A stretch of DNA of 64,000 nt from Euptelea pleiosperma (Eukaryota > Streptophyta > Magnoliopsida > Ranunculales > Eupteleaceae): the NCBI GenBank assembly GCA_035048495.1, contig CM068552.1, positions 16,864,753-16,928,752 on the forward strand, in the 5' to 3' direction. A program made the translations under genes and the position numbers. The notes under the pieces are model-generated. The model did no database searches. It was not told the origin of the DNA and saw only the letters and a list, made by a program, of their open reading frames with translations. Of this stretch, positions 46,115-57,660 are shown in pieces. Within the stretch, counting starts at the first letter, position 1. Each line of letters opens with the position of its first letter.

Positions 46115-46570
46115 ATCCCCTAGCTAACATAATATAGTCAGCCTCTCTTGGATCTCTCATCTTGCTTGGTGCTTAGTTTTTGTGTTTGTGTTGGATTTAT
46201 ATGAAATCCATGGTAAAAGTAGACTAATTCCTATGCGGTGGTGAATAAATAGATAATAAAAGCTTGGGTTTGAGCCTCTTTTGGAGAAATGTATACACGT
46301 ATGCTAGTGGAGAGATGTACACACGTGCGTAATGAAAATAAAGAGGTATCGCCTTTATCAATGCTACTTTATAACGAACTTGACTTTTAGGATTTATCAA
46401 TGTTCTTTCTCATTTATTTCTATAGAATCCTTTTTTAGTTCATTTGTCTCCATGCAATAATCATAATTTTATTTTCTTTTTGTACTTATTTGCATTAATT
46501 AACTATATATATATATATATTCTACATGGGCAACTTTGACTTTTCCAACTTCAGAATTTTGCTTTTCTAA

Positions 46571-46939
46571 GGGGGCGTTCGGGAACAGAAAAAAAGGATG
46601 GTTTGGATTGTGTTTATTTTTGAACTTCTAGTAGTTAAAAATTGACTACAAAAGTTTACTCGACTTCTCAAAAGGTTATTTCTTCTTGTTTTGTTTCAAT
46701 TAAAGCACATGTTGAAATGAAAACATAAGTAAAACTTTCGTATTATTATATTTGTCCATTTAATCTTTTAAGACGAATTAAATGATCACTTCAACCATTT
46801 TAATGTCAAAAATATCCTTTTAAGCCTTTAGTATAAATTATTTCTAAACAAGCCTCCACGTCTAGTAGATAACTTGTATTTCTAGGAAATTCTACTACAA
46901 TGAGAAATGTTTCTACTTTTTGTTCCCAAGCGTGGGCCC
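46571..46939. mobile_element. Tourist-like MITE (GGGGGCGTTCGGGAACA ends, TAA duplication)
   Basis: Left end gggggcgttcgggaaca and right end tgttcccaagcgtgggccc are imperfect inverted repeats, with TAA on each side (46568-46570 and 46940-46942). The same end type marks 49000-49285 and 61238-61681. The element follows the HSD5-like polyadenylation region by about 300 bp. Confidence 0.78.
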
Positions 46940-47329
46940 TAAATGTGCCTTGCGTTGTCACAATTTACAAATTCCCCCCTCCAAAAACTTCCCTTTGAAT
47001 TAAACTTTCCTATTTTGCCTATACTTTTGAAATGTTGTTACATTTGCTCAGGTGCAATGCATGTGTGCCGTTTGCTTGTATGCATAAAAGGATTCTATAA
47101 TAATCGAAATGCCTTAAAAGGAGTTGGGAGTCTCATCTATTCTATTTATTAACAAGCGAAGGGGGTTCTTGCGTGTGTAACGCTATCCTCAAATTTCCCA
47201 AAACGTCCATGTTTCCATTCTTCCTTGCTTTTTAAAAGTACTTCTACCTTTAATAGGGTTCTTTTAGTCTTATCTTATCTTACACGTATGAACGCATTAA
47301 ATGTGTTCATTACGTAAGATCATGATCAT

Positions 47330-48250
47330 GATCTTCACTATCAACATCTACAATCGGATTGTGGTCATCGGTTTGAAATTGATTCGATGAGTTAGGCTCA
47401 TTTTGAAAATCTCCATGATCATAATACGATTGATATGATGTTGTAGGTGTAGTAGACATAAAATAGTTATACTTGAAGATGTAATATTAAGTGTAAAAAG
47501 ATTTCGTATAGATGGTTCATAAAAAAAATGAATTAAATGATTTTCAGAATCAAAACTAATAATTGACCTTAAATTGATAAATTTCATAGGTTGTAGCGAT
47601 TTTATATCATAATTCTGCCAATGTGATCTCCGATGGCATGAGCAACATTTGTGCTTCTCCACGACATATATATCTACTTGTATTTGACCTCCATATCGAC
47701 ATATAATGGGTTTTGTCGCCATTTGCAATTAAAAAAAATACAAGTATTGAACAGGTATGAAATGAATAAGTATTTCTTGAAGAGAGACAGATTAGATGGA
47801 GTATAGTGTGAGTATGAGAGATGAAGAGTGAATGAGTGGGGTTACATATAGGAATGGTTGCAATAGGTAAACGCCATTTGAAATGGCGTCTGATTGTTGT
47901 TGTGTAAATTTATGTAGTCGCAATTGACAAACACTCTTTGAAAGGGCGTCTATCATGTCTAGACGCCATTTTAAAGGGTGTCTAAACCTGACAAACGCCT
48001 TTTTCTGACTGTTGTGCAATGTTCGGTCGATTTAGTCGCAACGGGCAAACGCTCTTTGAAAGGTCGTTTGAACCTGACAGACACCCTAGAGAGATGCATT
48101 TTTGCTGTTCGGACGCCTCGGAGAGATGTATGGATGCCCCGGGTTTTTGAACTTGACAGTTGCAACGGGCAAACGCTTTTTGAAAGGGCGTTCGAACATT
48201 TCTTGTACTGTATTTTTGCTGCACTCCAAATTACTAACCATGGCCCACTC
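47330..48250 (-). mobile_element. Transposase N-terminus remnant with an upstream array of short palindromes
   Basis: On the minus strand an ATG at 47728 opens MATKPIICRYGGQIQVDI, like the N-terminal lead of plant MULE-type transposases. A frameshift moves the reading into an EAQMLLMPSEITLAEL phrase, and further down an acidic, Ser/Asp-rich region is readable near 47330-47460. Upstream on that strand (47869-48197 in plus coordinates) are five copies of a palindrome of the type caaacgc-ctttgaaagg-gcgtttg. No catalytic domain or TIR was seen, so MULE is only the best guess. Confidence 0.45.
47869..48197. repeat. Five imperfect palindromes of an aaacgcccttt/aaagggcgttt unit
   Basis: Units at 47869-47892, 47928-47951, 47961-47983, 48046-48072 and 48170-48197. 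Each is a 20-28-bp hairpin with a cttt/aaag centre and aaacgc or gacgcc arms. Repeated context (gtcgcaacgggcaaacgct) around several units shows that they came from duplication. Confidence 0.75.
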
Positions 48251-48835
48251 ATTTGTCTGGTATAATGGTGGGAGGTTGAGATTTCAAACTGTGTTGTGGA
48301 TGTCGGTTGACGTTTATACGTGGCCTTGCTTTGCTGATAGGTTTTGCAGTTCAAATCCGAATTGGCTTGCCTACCTAAAAAAGAAATCATGGCTTTCAAA
48401 GAATGATCTAAGTGAATGTGCGAGTCCCACTATAGGCTTGACTAAACTAGTTGATAAAGCATATTAAAGGTCTAACAATTAACAGTTCATAAACCATTAG
48501 CAACATTATGTGGTGGACAACATTATGCCCATTTACAAAGTTGCAAAAGGGCATGTAGTTAAGCACGCTTAATTAGCAATTGCTTACACACACACAAAAA
48601 TAAAATCATGCTTAGTAATTTAAAAAATGGTTGCTTATTAGGTCAACGGCTGTTGGATAACACCAATAAAATGGTGAAACATGGAACGAGGACCATCAAC
48701 CAAGGTTTCTAATGACTCATTAAAATGTTATAAAGGTCTCTTTAAGTTCTTAACATTATGGTTATGATCGTTATAACGGGTCACATCAATCACACATGAA
48801 GTCAAGGTCAAAAAATCATTAATAATAATAAGAAT

Positions 48836-48850
48836 AAGAATAATTATTAC

Positions 48851-48884
<34 letters not shown>

Positions 48885-48885
48885 G
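48836..48885. repeat. (ATT)n microsatellite
   Basis: About 12 consecutive att triplets, preceded by interrupted att/aat copies. Confidence 0.9.
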
Positions 48886-48999
48886 AGATCACTCACCGGA
48901 TTTTTAAGGATATGATTGGAGTCGTTTTCACTGGTTGATTTTTAATTGTAGATTTTGAGAATTATATGGGTATTCAGATCCAAAGGTTTGAAATCGCTA

Positions 49000-49285
49000 G
49001 GGGCCGTTTGGGAACAAGAAGTAAAAGCACTTCTACTTGTAGTAGAAGTTACAAGTTGATTTTTTTACATCTAAAAAAGTCATAGAAATTAAAATGTTGG
49101 GAGGGGTTCTAATTTTTGAGAAGTTGTTTATCTTAGAAGTTAAAAGCTAAAAATTTTAGCTTTAGTTTTAAGTTAATTTTTAACTTTTTAAAAGTTAAAA
49201 TATGAAATACATCCAAATTAACTTTTAAACTTTTTGGCTTATAAAAGTTAAAAAGTTACTTATTTTTGTGTTGCCAAATGCCGCC
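49000..49285. mobile_element. Tourist-like MITE (GGGGCCGTTTGGGAACA ends)
   Basis: Left end ggggccgtttgggaaca and right end tgttgccaaatgccgcc are inverted repeats. The flanks are CTA and TAA, compatible with a mutated 3-bp duplication. The interior is rich in aagttaaaa words and foldback. Related to 46571-46939 and 61238-61681. Confidence 0.7.
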
Positions 49286-51107
49286 TAAACAGGCTTATAT
49301 AGGTCCACCTAGCGATGGAATAAACATCCATACGGTTAGTAGTCCCTAAACGTGTGCCACGTGGCTTATACTATTGTCCCTCATCAATGATGATGAGGGA
49401 TATAGGTGTGCTGGACATCCTGAACTGTATAGGGGCATACTCCAACTCAGGGATTTTCTTTATAACAGAGGCATTTAACGGGGGAATGATGGAAGGATTT
49501 ACCTTTTGAAAGTAGAGAGGCCTTTAATTGTGTCACCTGGGTGGGTGGCACTACCGGTTGTTACTTTATAATAGTATAGATACATGGTTCCCTCGAAATT
49601 AAGGTACGTTCACGGATCACCAATTCCACTATGCTTTGAAGCAAAAAGAAACACTCACAATATTACAATCAATTATCGCCTCTGATCAACTGATGTATAT
49701 ATTGTTGTAAAACATCTGTACGGTAATACCAATGAAAGATTAATCAGAGAAAAAATTATAGAAGAAGAAAATGGTGATCAAATAGTCTTAAAGGCTCGAT
49801 GATAATCAATGTTTTTTTGCCTATTTTTCTCATTCCCATTGAAATCACGAGTGCACAAAGGGTTTAGAGAGAACGCCTTCAGGATACAATGAAGTCCCTT
49901 GATCACGATGCTTAATATCAAATTATACACAATTGATCAACCCAAAATACTCTATTTTCTGCAAACTGATGTTACCTAGAACTTTGTTATTATTCTTGTA
50001 AAAGAGAGAGATTTCTGCGAATTTCGATGTGTTTGTCTTAATCCCAAGTTTTGTCTTAAATAAAAAGTTTGTGTCTATTTCGAATAAACATCATCTGGAT
50101 CCATGATCCAGATTTAATTGGCGATTGGATTTGAGTGTTCTAGATCGATTCTAGAATCATCCCACATTGTACAAATTTATTTTTGTTTTGTGTTCAATAT
50201 CAAGTGACAATGCAATTATAGAAATTGTGTGGATAGGACTTTAGGAATCTGGGTTACAGTGGATGGTGACGAAGTGACAAAACACCCTCAAATGTTGAAG
50301 ATTGAGGATAATTGGTAGTGTCACGTCTAGTTGGACACAAAAAGAGTCCAACACCAATAAAGTTGCGCCACTCATACTTAAAAGAAATGGGAGGAGCTTG
50401 CGTATCATTTCCCCAGGTAGCTTATGACTTATACCACCTTTCACCGTTTAAGTGGTGGTGGTGGACGCTTTAAGTCTCTTAACGACAAGTGTCCTTAAAA
50501 CAAGCCTTTTCTTACGAGAAATGATAAGGTGGACTTGGGTCACGCTCATCATCACGTCATGTGGTTGAGTGGTGGGTCCACATAGACTCATTAACAAATG
50601 GGTCCCATAAGTATGACTTGCATAACATGTATCCGAATTGTATTGGATTTAAAATCTGCATAAGTATATTGAATTTCTTTGGTTGGTTAAAAAAGAGTAC
50701 GTACGTCACTACGTCCAGAAAAAAATCTAATAATAGACCTCTTATGGAGGTGGCGGAGCCCACATTTATAGAATTATAGATCATACTTTTATGGCCAATA
50801 TAGTCCTTGGGTCCAGCATCCACTTATGGTCTTTAAATTGCTTGGCAAAAGTAAAACGGAAAGGGTTTTTTAGAAATTTTTTTTTGCTGCAGTTAGCTCT
50901 TGTTTCAGGCATTATGTGTTGCTTGAAAATGTGCCATATGGCATACCTTTTTGTGTTCATTGAACAATGAATGATGGGCCCACCTCTTGATGGATCCACA
51001 CCAAAAATCAGCCTGATTTGTGATCTCTAGTTGTTTGAAACATTGCACACAAAATTTTCCTGTGAAATTTTTCCCGTAAAAAATTTTCTTGAGAAAATTC
51101 ACTTGAT
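49286..51107. other. Intergenic, fragments of palindromic repeats, no gene
   Basis: 49300-49570 and 50560-51020 contain single arms of the gtgggcccatttgtt / cagcctgatttgtgatct repeat family. 49600-50530 shows no recognised feature. Reading frames here have no motif. Confidence 0.45.
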
Positions 51108-51890
51108 AAGGCTGTTTGATTGCTGTGCCGAGAAAATATGCAATTTTCAATTATGTGAGAAAATAAGGGTGGATTTTCATGACGACCAATTCTCACCTAT
51201 GTAGAATGGAAATGAATGGGAGCTCATATTTGCACACCCCATTTCCTATCTCGGTGGACTCCTAGTTGGGGCACACCCCGAAAAGATAGATCTCTCTCTA
51301 AAACTTGGCTGACCACTGACCATCACTGACCGCCCATGAAATGAGCCACGTGGTGTATTTTTAGAGGGCACTTACCGAATGGATGTTTGGCCAATCCCTA
51401 GGTGGACCTACAAACCAAAATTCAGCCTGATCGGTGATTTCAAACCTTTCGATCTTGTACCCCAAATAATGGTCGATAATGCTCAAATTCCCAAGGTTAA
51501 ATCAACCCATGAAAATAGCTCCAATCCAATACTTGGAAATCACTTATCAAGTTGATTTTTGGTTTGTAGGTCCACTTAGAGATTGGCCAAATATCTATTA
51601 GCTCAGTATCCTCTAAAAATGTGCTATGTGGCTCATTTTTTGGGTGGTCAGTGATAGTCCCTGGTCAGCCAAGTTTTAGAGAGATCTCTCTTTTTGGGGT
51701 GTGCCCCGACTAGGAGTCCACCGAGATAGGAAATGGGGTGTGCAAATATGGGCTCCCTAATGAATTCGGCTTGGATGGGAAATTCTCATTTTCTCGGGAA
51801 AATTTTTCAAATTTAGAATAGCTATCAAGCAAGGGAAAATTAAGGTTTCTCAAGAAAATGAGGGAAAATTGGCAATCAAAGACACTTTAA
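51108..51890. mobile_element. Possible host TIR element interrupted by the hAT-like element
   Basis: Around the inserted 51218-51757 element, the left flank aaggctgtttgattgctgtg is mirrored by aattggcaatcaaagacact on the right, and both flanks are rich in gagaaaat/attttctc. This suggests an older small TIR element that was then interrupted. The boundaries are approximate. Confidence 0.4.
51218..51757. mobile_element. hAT-like foldback element with about 130-bp inverted ends and 8-bp duplication
   Basis: The left end gggagctcatatttgcacac and the right end gtgtgcaaatatgggctccc are the tips of terminal inverted repeats extending through tcggtggactcctag, ggggcacacccc and ttggctgacca. The flanks aaatgaat (51210-51217) and taatgaat (51758-51765) match at 7 of 8 positions, as expected for hAT elements. 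The core is the family seen at 32228-32575. There is no coding potential. Confidence 0.83.
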
Positions 51891-52289
51891 ATGAAAATTG
51901 CTCGAATTCAATGGCTAGAGATCATCAATCAAGTTGATTTTTGGCGTGAAGGTCCATCAAGGTGTAAACCACTTATTCATGGGATCAATGGCCTGAAACA
52001 GTGTGCCACATGGTGTGTTTTTCAAGTGACCAACAATGAGGGAAAACTCCAACTAATTTTATTTATTTATTTATTTGTTTTTGTATATTGAAGATACGAT
52101 TAAATATTCTTTACAAGAGTGGCCAATATAATGGGGTCCACGTGTCATTCCACCTTAGCACTGCCCATGTGGGTTAGGTCAATAGTATTCCATGACATGA
52201 CAAAAATAGACATTTTTATAAAGCAACAACCGGGTTGCCACCCATGTGACACAATTAAAAGCCTCTCTACTCTCAATGGTAAAACCACT

Positions 52290-52540
52290 GACCTTATGGA
52301 TGTTTGTCCCATTCCTAGGTGGACCTATATACCAAATATCAGTCTGATTAGTGATTTCAAACCTTTGGATCTGAGTACCCCAAATAATACTTAAAATCTA
52401 TGGTTAAAAATCAACCCATGAAAACAACTCCAATCGAATCCTTAAAAACTACTAATCAGGTTAATTTTTTTCATATAGGGTCACCTAGAGATGGGCCAAA
52501 CATGGATACGGTCAGTAATCTCTACGAGTGTGCCACGTGT
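52290..52540. mobile_element. Palindromic MITE core, fourth copy
   Basis: The arms ggatgtttgtcccattccta and mirrored gatgggccaaacatggatac enclose the shared core with cagtctgattagtgattt and actactaatcaggtt. The outer ends are lost or unrecognised. Confidence 0.6.
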
Positions 52541-52658
52541 AAAGTGTTTCCATGTTTAAGGTACATGTGCATCGTACGTGATGTTCCCTAGTAGTTCATT
52601 AAAGAGAAAGTACAATACGGGTATAAGATGGAAAAGGACAAAAGATGTAACAAGCCCC

Positions 52659-53001
52659 ACCTCACGCTTCTTGGCGTGCGGAAGAACAATTGCTGTTATT
52701 TACCGCTGCCATCTGGGCCCATGGACCGTATGGATGTTTAGCTCACCCCTTGGTAGATATACACACCAAAAATCACTCCAATTGGTGATCTTTAACCGTT
52801 AGATTTTAATTATTTTTAATGGCCGTTGGATTCAATCATTAATTTTGAGAACTAAAACGAACGGTTAAAAATTAACAAAAACACTGGATTTGGGTATGAA
52901 TAGATTGAGGGTGTGGTCTAAGACTCTAAAGACTCTAAACATCCATGTGGTTAGTGGGCCAAGATGACAGCGGTAAGTAACAAAAACAAAAAGCGTGAGG
53001 T
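52659..53001. mobile_element. Palindromic element with acctcacgctt ends
   Basis: Left acctcacgcttcttgg ... ttaccgctgccatctgggcc is mirrored on the right by gggccaagatgacagcggtaa ... aagcgtgaggt. The arms are about 55-60 bp. The centre has ggtgatctttaaccgtt and its inverse aacggttaaaaatt. A distinct subfamily from its neighbours. Confidence 0.7.
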
Positions 53002-53112
53002 ATACCTTGCTATCACGACCCAATGGAAAAATGCTGCTATCATTCTGAGGAGGACGTTCTCCTTAGGGACTAGACGGTTGGATGGTCTTGAGAGAACATT
53101 GTAAGATTCAGT

Positions 53113-53510
53113 AAAACTTTGATGACAGAAACTGTCATCGTGGCCGATGAGAGTCCACAATATATGCCACGTGGAATGCTTTTAGAGGACTCTAATCGTA
53201 TGGATGTTTTTCCAATCCCTAGCTAGACTTACAAACCAAAAATAAGCCTGATTAGTGATTTCGAATCTTTGGATCTTTGTACCCCAAGTAATGGTCAATA
53301 ATGTTCAAATTCCCACAGTTACAATTAACCCATGCAAAATTTCTCCAATCTAACGCCTAGAAACTACTAATCATGTTGATTTTTGGTTTGTAGGTGCTCC
53401 TATGGATTGGAAAGACATCCATACGGTCATAGTCCTCTAATAATATGCCACGTGGCTCATATTATGGACTGTCATCGGCTTCAACGACGGTTCACTGTCA
53501 TCAAAGTTTT
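53113..53510. mobile_element. Palindromic MITE upstream of the GSK3-like kinase
   Basis: Ends aaaactttgatgacag and ctgtcatcaaagtttt are a perfect 16-bp inverted pair. Inside are ccacgtgg motifs and the cctgattagtgattt / aaactactaatcatg core. It ends roughly 300 bp before the likely first exon of the GSK3-like gene. Confidence 0.78.
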
Positions 53511-53539
53511 GCTTTCAAGATTTTGCCTGCAAAGGCATC

Positions 53540-53825
53540 AAACAAATCAAGGGCCATCATCAGCACATGGAAGTGGGCCATGCACTCTTTCGAAATATTC
53601 TCCTCTATCGAATAATGCAGGCCCCACCTCCTAATGTATTGAGGGACACGTGGTGAGCCCAGAGGCTCGTTTATCAATTGAACGGTCTGGATTGGTCACG
53701 TCATCATCCACACGATTGAGAGTCTGAGACTACAGTGAAGTGTTCTGTAATGTCGCTTCAGGAAACCGTTCCTCAAAGCAGAAACGAAAGAAGAAAGAGC
53801 ATGTCAGACACATCGAAAGGCGAAA

Positions 53826-53860
<35 letters not shown>

Positions 53861-53998
53861 AAAACGAAGCGATAAATAGCTACCAGAGCACCGTTTCAGG
53901 CTCTCCTGCATCTTTTGATCTATCTTCCGCTCTCTGATTAATAGGGTTTTCTTCTCGGAAAAGCTTGGATGCACGAATTCTGCTCGAAATCTCTCCAG
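53540..53998 (+). promoter_or_regulatory. Likely promoter and first 5'UTR exon of the GSK3-like kinase
   Basis: A gene-like GC-richer stretch with a (GA)n tract (about 53827-53857) ends in ctctccag|gtcagt at 53998/53999, a good splice donor. No convincing coding start is present. The next splice acceptor that fits is at 62304. This exon is inferred from composition and the donor only, so the 8.3-kb leader intron is a hypothesis. Confidence 0.45.
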
Positions 53999-54486
53999 GT
54001 CAGTGGAAAAAAAAGTAGCTCTTCCGACAGATCTGTTTGAATTCCTTTAAATTCTAGGGTTTTGATTTTTGATAGAAAACATTTCTGAGCTTTCGACACT
54101 AAGAAAACTGTTAGAACAAACGATTAATTGCAGAGAAATCAGTTTTTTTTTTTTTTTAGCCAACTGATGAAGGTATTAGTAAGCATTTTTAAGTTTTTAA
54201 CTCTAGATCTGATCAGGAAAGATAATATTTTGATGAATGTTGCGCCCCTTGTGGTGAAGATACAAAGTTGTGCTTATTACATTTGATATTGATCATTGTT
54301 CCTGTCAATGCAGCAAGGGCAATTTTGTCTTTGCACTGCGAAGGGGTTCATTCATCAAAAATAGGGCTGCCCGAATCACTCTCCTGGATTTTTTTGTTTT
54401 GTTTTAATGGTAGAAAATGTAGGCGATTTGTTCGGGTGATTAATTTTATAGAATCTTGTTAAGAACTTGCAAATAATAAGGGGGCA

Positions 54487-54740
54487 CGGAGGAGTATAAC
54501 TTTGTTGGTGATGACCGTATGATGTTTGGCCCATCCCTAGGTGGACCTACATACCAAAAATCAGCCTGATTAGTGATTTCTAATTCCATGGTTAAAAATC
54601 AATCCATGAGAACTACTCCAATCGAACTAATCAGGCTGATTAACCTTGGGATGGGCAAAACATCATATGGTCAGTGGTCACTTCAAGTGTGCCATGGCTC
54701 ATACTGTGGTCTGTCATCAACCTTCTACTCGGGCATAGGG
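54487..54740. mobile_element. Palindromic MITE of the cagcctgattagtgat family, sixth copy
   Basis: gatgtttggcccatcccta and mirrored gggatgggcaaaacatc arms enclose cagcctgattagtgattt and its inverse aatcaggctgatt. A short copy about 490 bp after the donor at 53998. Confidence 0.7.
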
Positions 54741-57540
54741 TAATCTGGGGTGACACAACAGACTCTGTCCACTGCAAGGGCAGGGTTTTTGCATGTGGAA
54801 CCTGTTGGACCACCTCATTGCCTCTCCATGTTGCAGGTTGACATGGGGAGAAGAGGAAGGTTTCTTTAACTTTCTTTTGGATTTAAAAAAAATTAAAAGG
54901 ATCTTATCTGAGGGCGAAAGAACAATAGATGTTAAGTGTTATTGATTATGAGATTTCCATGTGGCACAGAAATCCTGTCTTATGAGGTACCGAAGTTTGC
55001 ATTGACAGCCAAGAACATGTTTTGACAATGACAAAATAAAAGATAAACAAATTTTATTGATATGACCACTTCTGTGGAGCCAAAACCTTCTTTAGAACTT
55101 GCATTGATTTTTTTATTTCTCCACAACCCTTATATTTAATAGTTTGTAAAATAGGGAGAAACCTAATTAAATCTGATTAAATCACATTCTTATCTTTCAA
55201 ATCTTCAAACTTATCATTATAAACTTAAAACTTTCCAAAAATATCGGACCTTTAGATAGGGAATCTAATGTAGGCTGTGTGACCCAACTTTACCAGCCTT
55301 TGCTGTGTCCTCCTTGGCTTCGCGAACCTTGACCCGACTTTACATCTCTTCACACACTTTCATAGGCCTTTGGTAACTTTGGATCACCTTTGATGGTTTT
55401 CTCTAACTTACGTCTTTGCAAGTCTTTAATAACCTTAGATGACCTTCGATGGCCTTCATCAACTTTTCTACCCTTAAGTAGCGTTCTGCTAGCAATTTTT
55501 ATTTTTATTTGTAAAATATTTTTGGTTTTGCATCGAAGCTTCGCAAGATTATCCTTCAGTAGCTGCTTTCGGAGCCTTTCAAATAATTCTTTGCCAATAA
55601 TTTGCATTTGCCAAAAGACCACTTATTTCTAGTGTTGTCAAACAAGCTTCCTTCTCCAATCCTTGCTAGACGGTCCGAGCAATTGTTGAACATATTCTCA
55701 CATGATCTCAAAATACTTGTTAGCATGAAATCTCACAAGGTCTTTTGCGCAAATTTCAATGAGGAAAATATTGCGCTATAATTTGAGATCATGTCCAATT
55801 CGTACAATGCATAGATCTTACGGACACACCATCAATTTTCACTCTGTCGCGGTTAAGGTTTTTCTATAAAAGGTTAGGGACAAGTATTTGGAATACCTTT
55901 TGTAATTTTCCTCTGTTAAATAAGTAGTTTTATGGTCTCTTTATTAGGGTTTCTACAACAGTTGATTGGGATGTTTCATCTTAGCCTTGCTCTGGCATTA
56001 AATCCAGCACCCTTTGCTACTTCTTGCGCGAGGACCACCGTTATCTTTTCTACTGGTCCCTTTGGCATGTGGTCCCATTCCCTACTCTTTGAGATCTTTA
56101 TGTTGGGAAGATCTGTTGAGTTGCCACCATCTCTTGTGTCCCTTGCACGAGACATCCTGTGCTAGCCGTCTTATTGGTCAAGTTCTCACCCGTATCTCTT
56201 CTATTTTGCTTTGTGTTTTAATCAATCTCTCTTGGGATCTATCTTTTGGTTTGGAGTTTTAATTGTTGAGTTTTGGTTTCTACTTTGAAGTTGGTGATTA
56301 GTGGAATTGGATTTTATCCCATAGATTTGGTGTTTGTCAATTTGTTCCTTTGCCATGTGTGTGGATGTGTTTGGGCATTGCCACTTTGTACTTGTGGGTC
56401 AGATCTGGACTACCCTTGGCATAGTATATGTCAAGTCCGTAACAAAATCTTAGTTTATGATTCAAGTTGTCAACTCTTTTATGAAGTTTTGGGTAGGATT
56501 TTCTAGATTTATTCGCACTAATGAAATGTTTTGAAGTTCTACTTTTGTAAGATGCTGGATCAAGTTTGGCAAAAGATAAAAAATGTATCGATTTATAAAA
56601 TTGCAGAGGAAAATGATGAAATCACCTGTAGGCAATGCTTTATAAAGCATGAGGCATCTATGAGGCTTTTTGCCTCTGTGAGGTGAGGTGGTAGTATCCA
56701 TAAGCCTCAATAATTTTTGAGAAAAAGCTTTAAAAATCTACGAAATCATAAAAATGAAGCAACTATAGAAATAAAGAAAGAAATAAGAGGTTAGTAGCTC
56801 TTCTTTTTGATGATTTACCATAAAGAACACTTCGAGGCGGGACTTTTAAAACATTGGCTAATTATTCTAGTGTGATGTCAATGAAGCAAAGTTTCTCCTT
56901 TTATCATTTGAAGACCATAATTACCTGTTCCTGTATCATATTCTCATTATTAACTTCAATGTAGCAATTTAAACTGCTGTTTTGGTATTATCCCTTGATT
57001 AGTTGACCTAACGAGCAAAAATTATATATTGTTATCTAGAATAATGATGTTGATGATCATGGCGGGTTGATGATTTATTTGAGAATCCATTAAGTTCAAT
57101 CATAGGAATCTTTATCCTTTGATAAAGCTCATGTTTTTTAATAGTTTGGTGCTTTAGTGTTTTTGGTTTCTCTACTATAGAAATATAGTCACTTGGAAAC
57201 ACAGTTCCATCTAAAGCTGCACCGGATTATGCATGTCATATTTGCTAGTATAAATAAGAGGAAGAAGATGTTTTGGATCTTCATTTGGGTTGTTTTTGAC
57301 TTTTTGGCTTATACGATAAATGAACAGTTTATTTTGAGGAATAAAAGGGAAGAAATAAAAAAAAAATGTTTGGCTTGTGACTTGTGTATGTGCCTACATA
57401 GTCAAGGCTTAAGCCTCGATTATGCTTCACACCTCGAGCCTCAAGGCTTAAGTCTCGACTAGGTGAGGTATAAGCCTTTTATAAACCAATCAAGGCTTAA
57501 GCCTTAAAACCAGGTCCCTACGTGTTGCCTTGAGGGGTAT

Positions 57541-57660
57541 GCCTCAGTTGGTTGAAGAGGATTTTTGAAAAACCGTGTGCAAGAGATCTAGCTAGATCCC
57601 AGGGTTGATTTTGTGCCACAGGGGCGAGCGGCATTGGCTATTGTCTTCGACAGTCCCCTT
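57541..57660 (+). mobile_element. Possible degenerate tRNA-derived SINE
   Basis: An A-box-like tgcctcagttggttgaag is present, but the expected B box is only weakly suggested (gggttgattttg). An A/T-rich tail follows near 57670. Weak support. Confidence 0.35.

Noticed and set aside
47869..48197. CRISPR-like array of short repeats
   Set aside because: The spacing is irregular, the units vary, and the sequence is from a plant nuclear genome; the palindromes look like transposon sequence.
47971..48467. Overlapping reading frames of 75-142 codons on both strands
   Set aside because: They run through the palindrome array and repeat duplicated words; open frames on both strands are expected from palindromes.
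55350..56506. Several frames of 77-90 codons suggesting a gene in the putative GSK3-like leader intron
   Set aside because: No motif, no consistent splice model and no stop-free continuity; perhaps decayed retroelement sequence.
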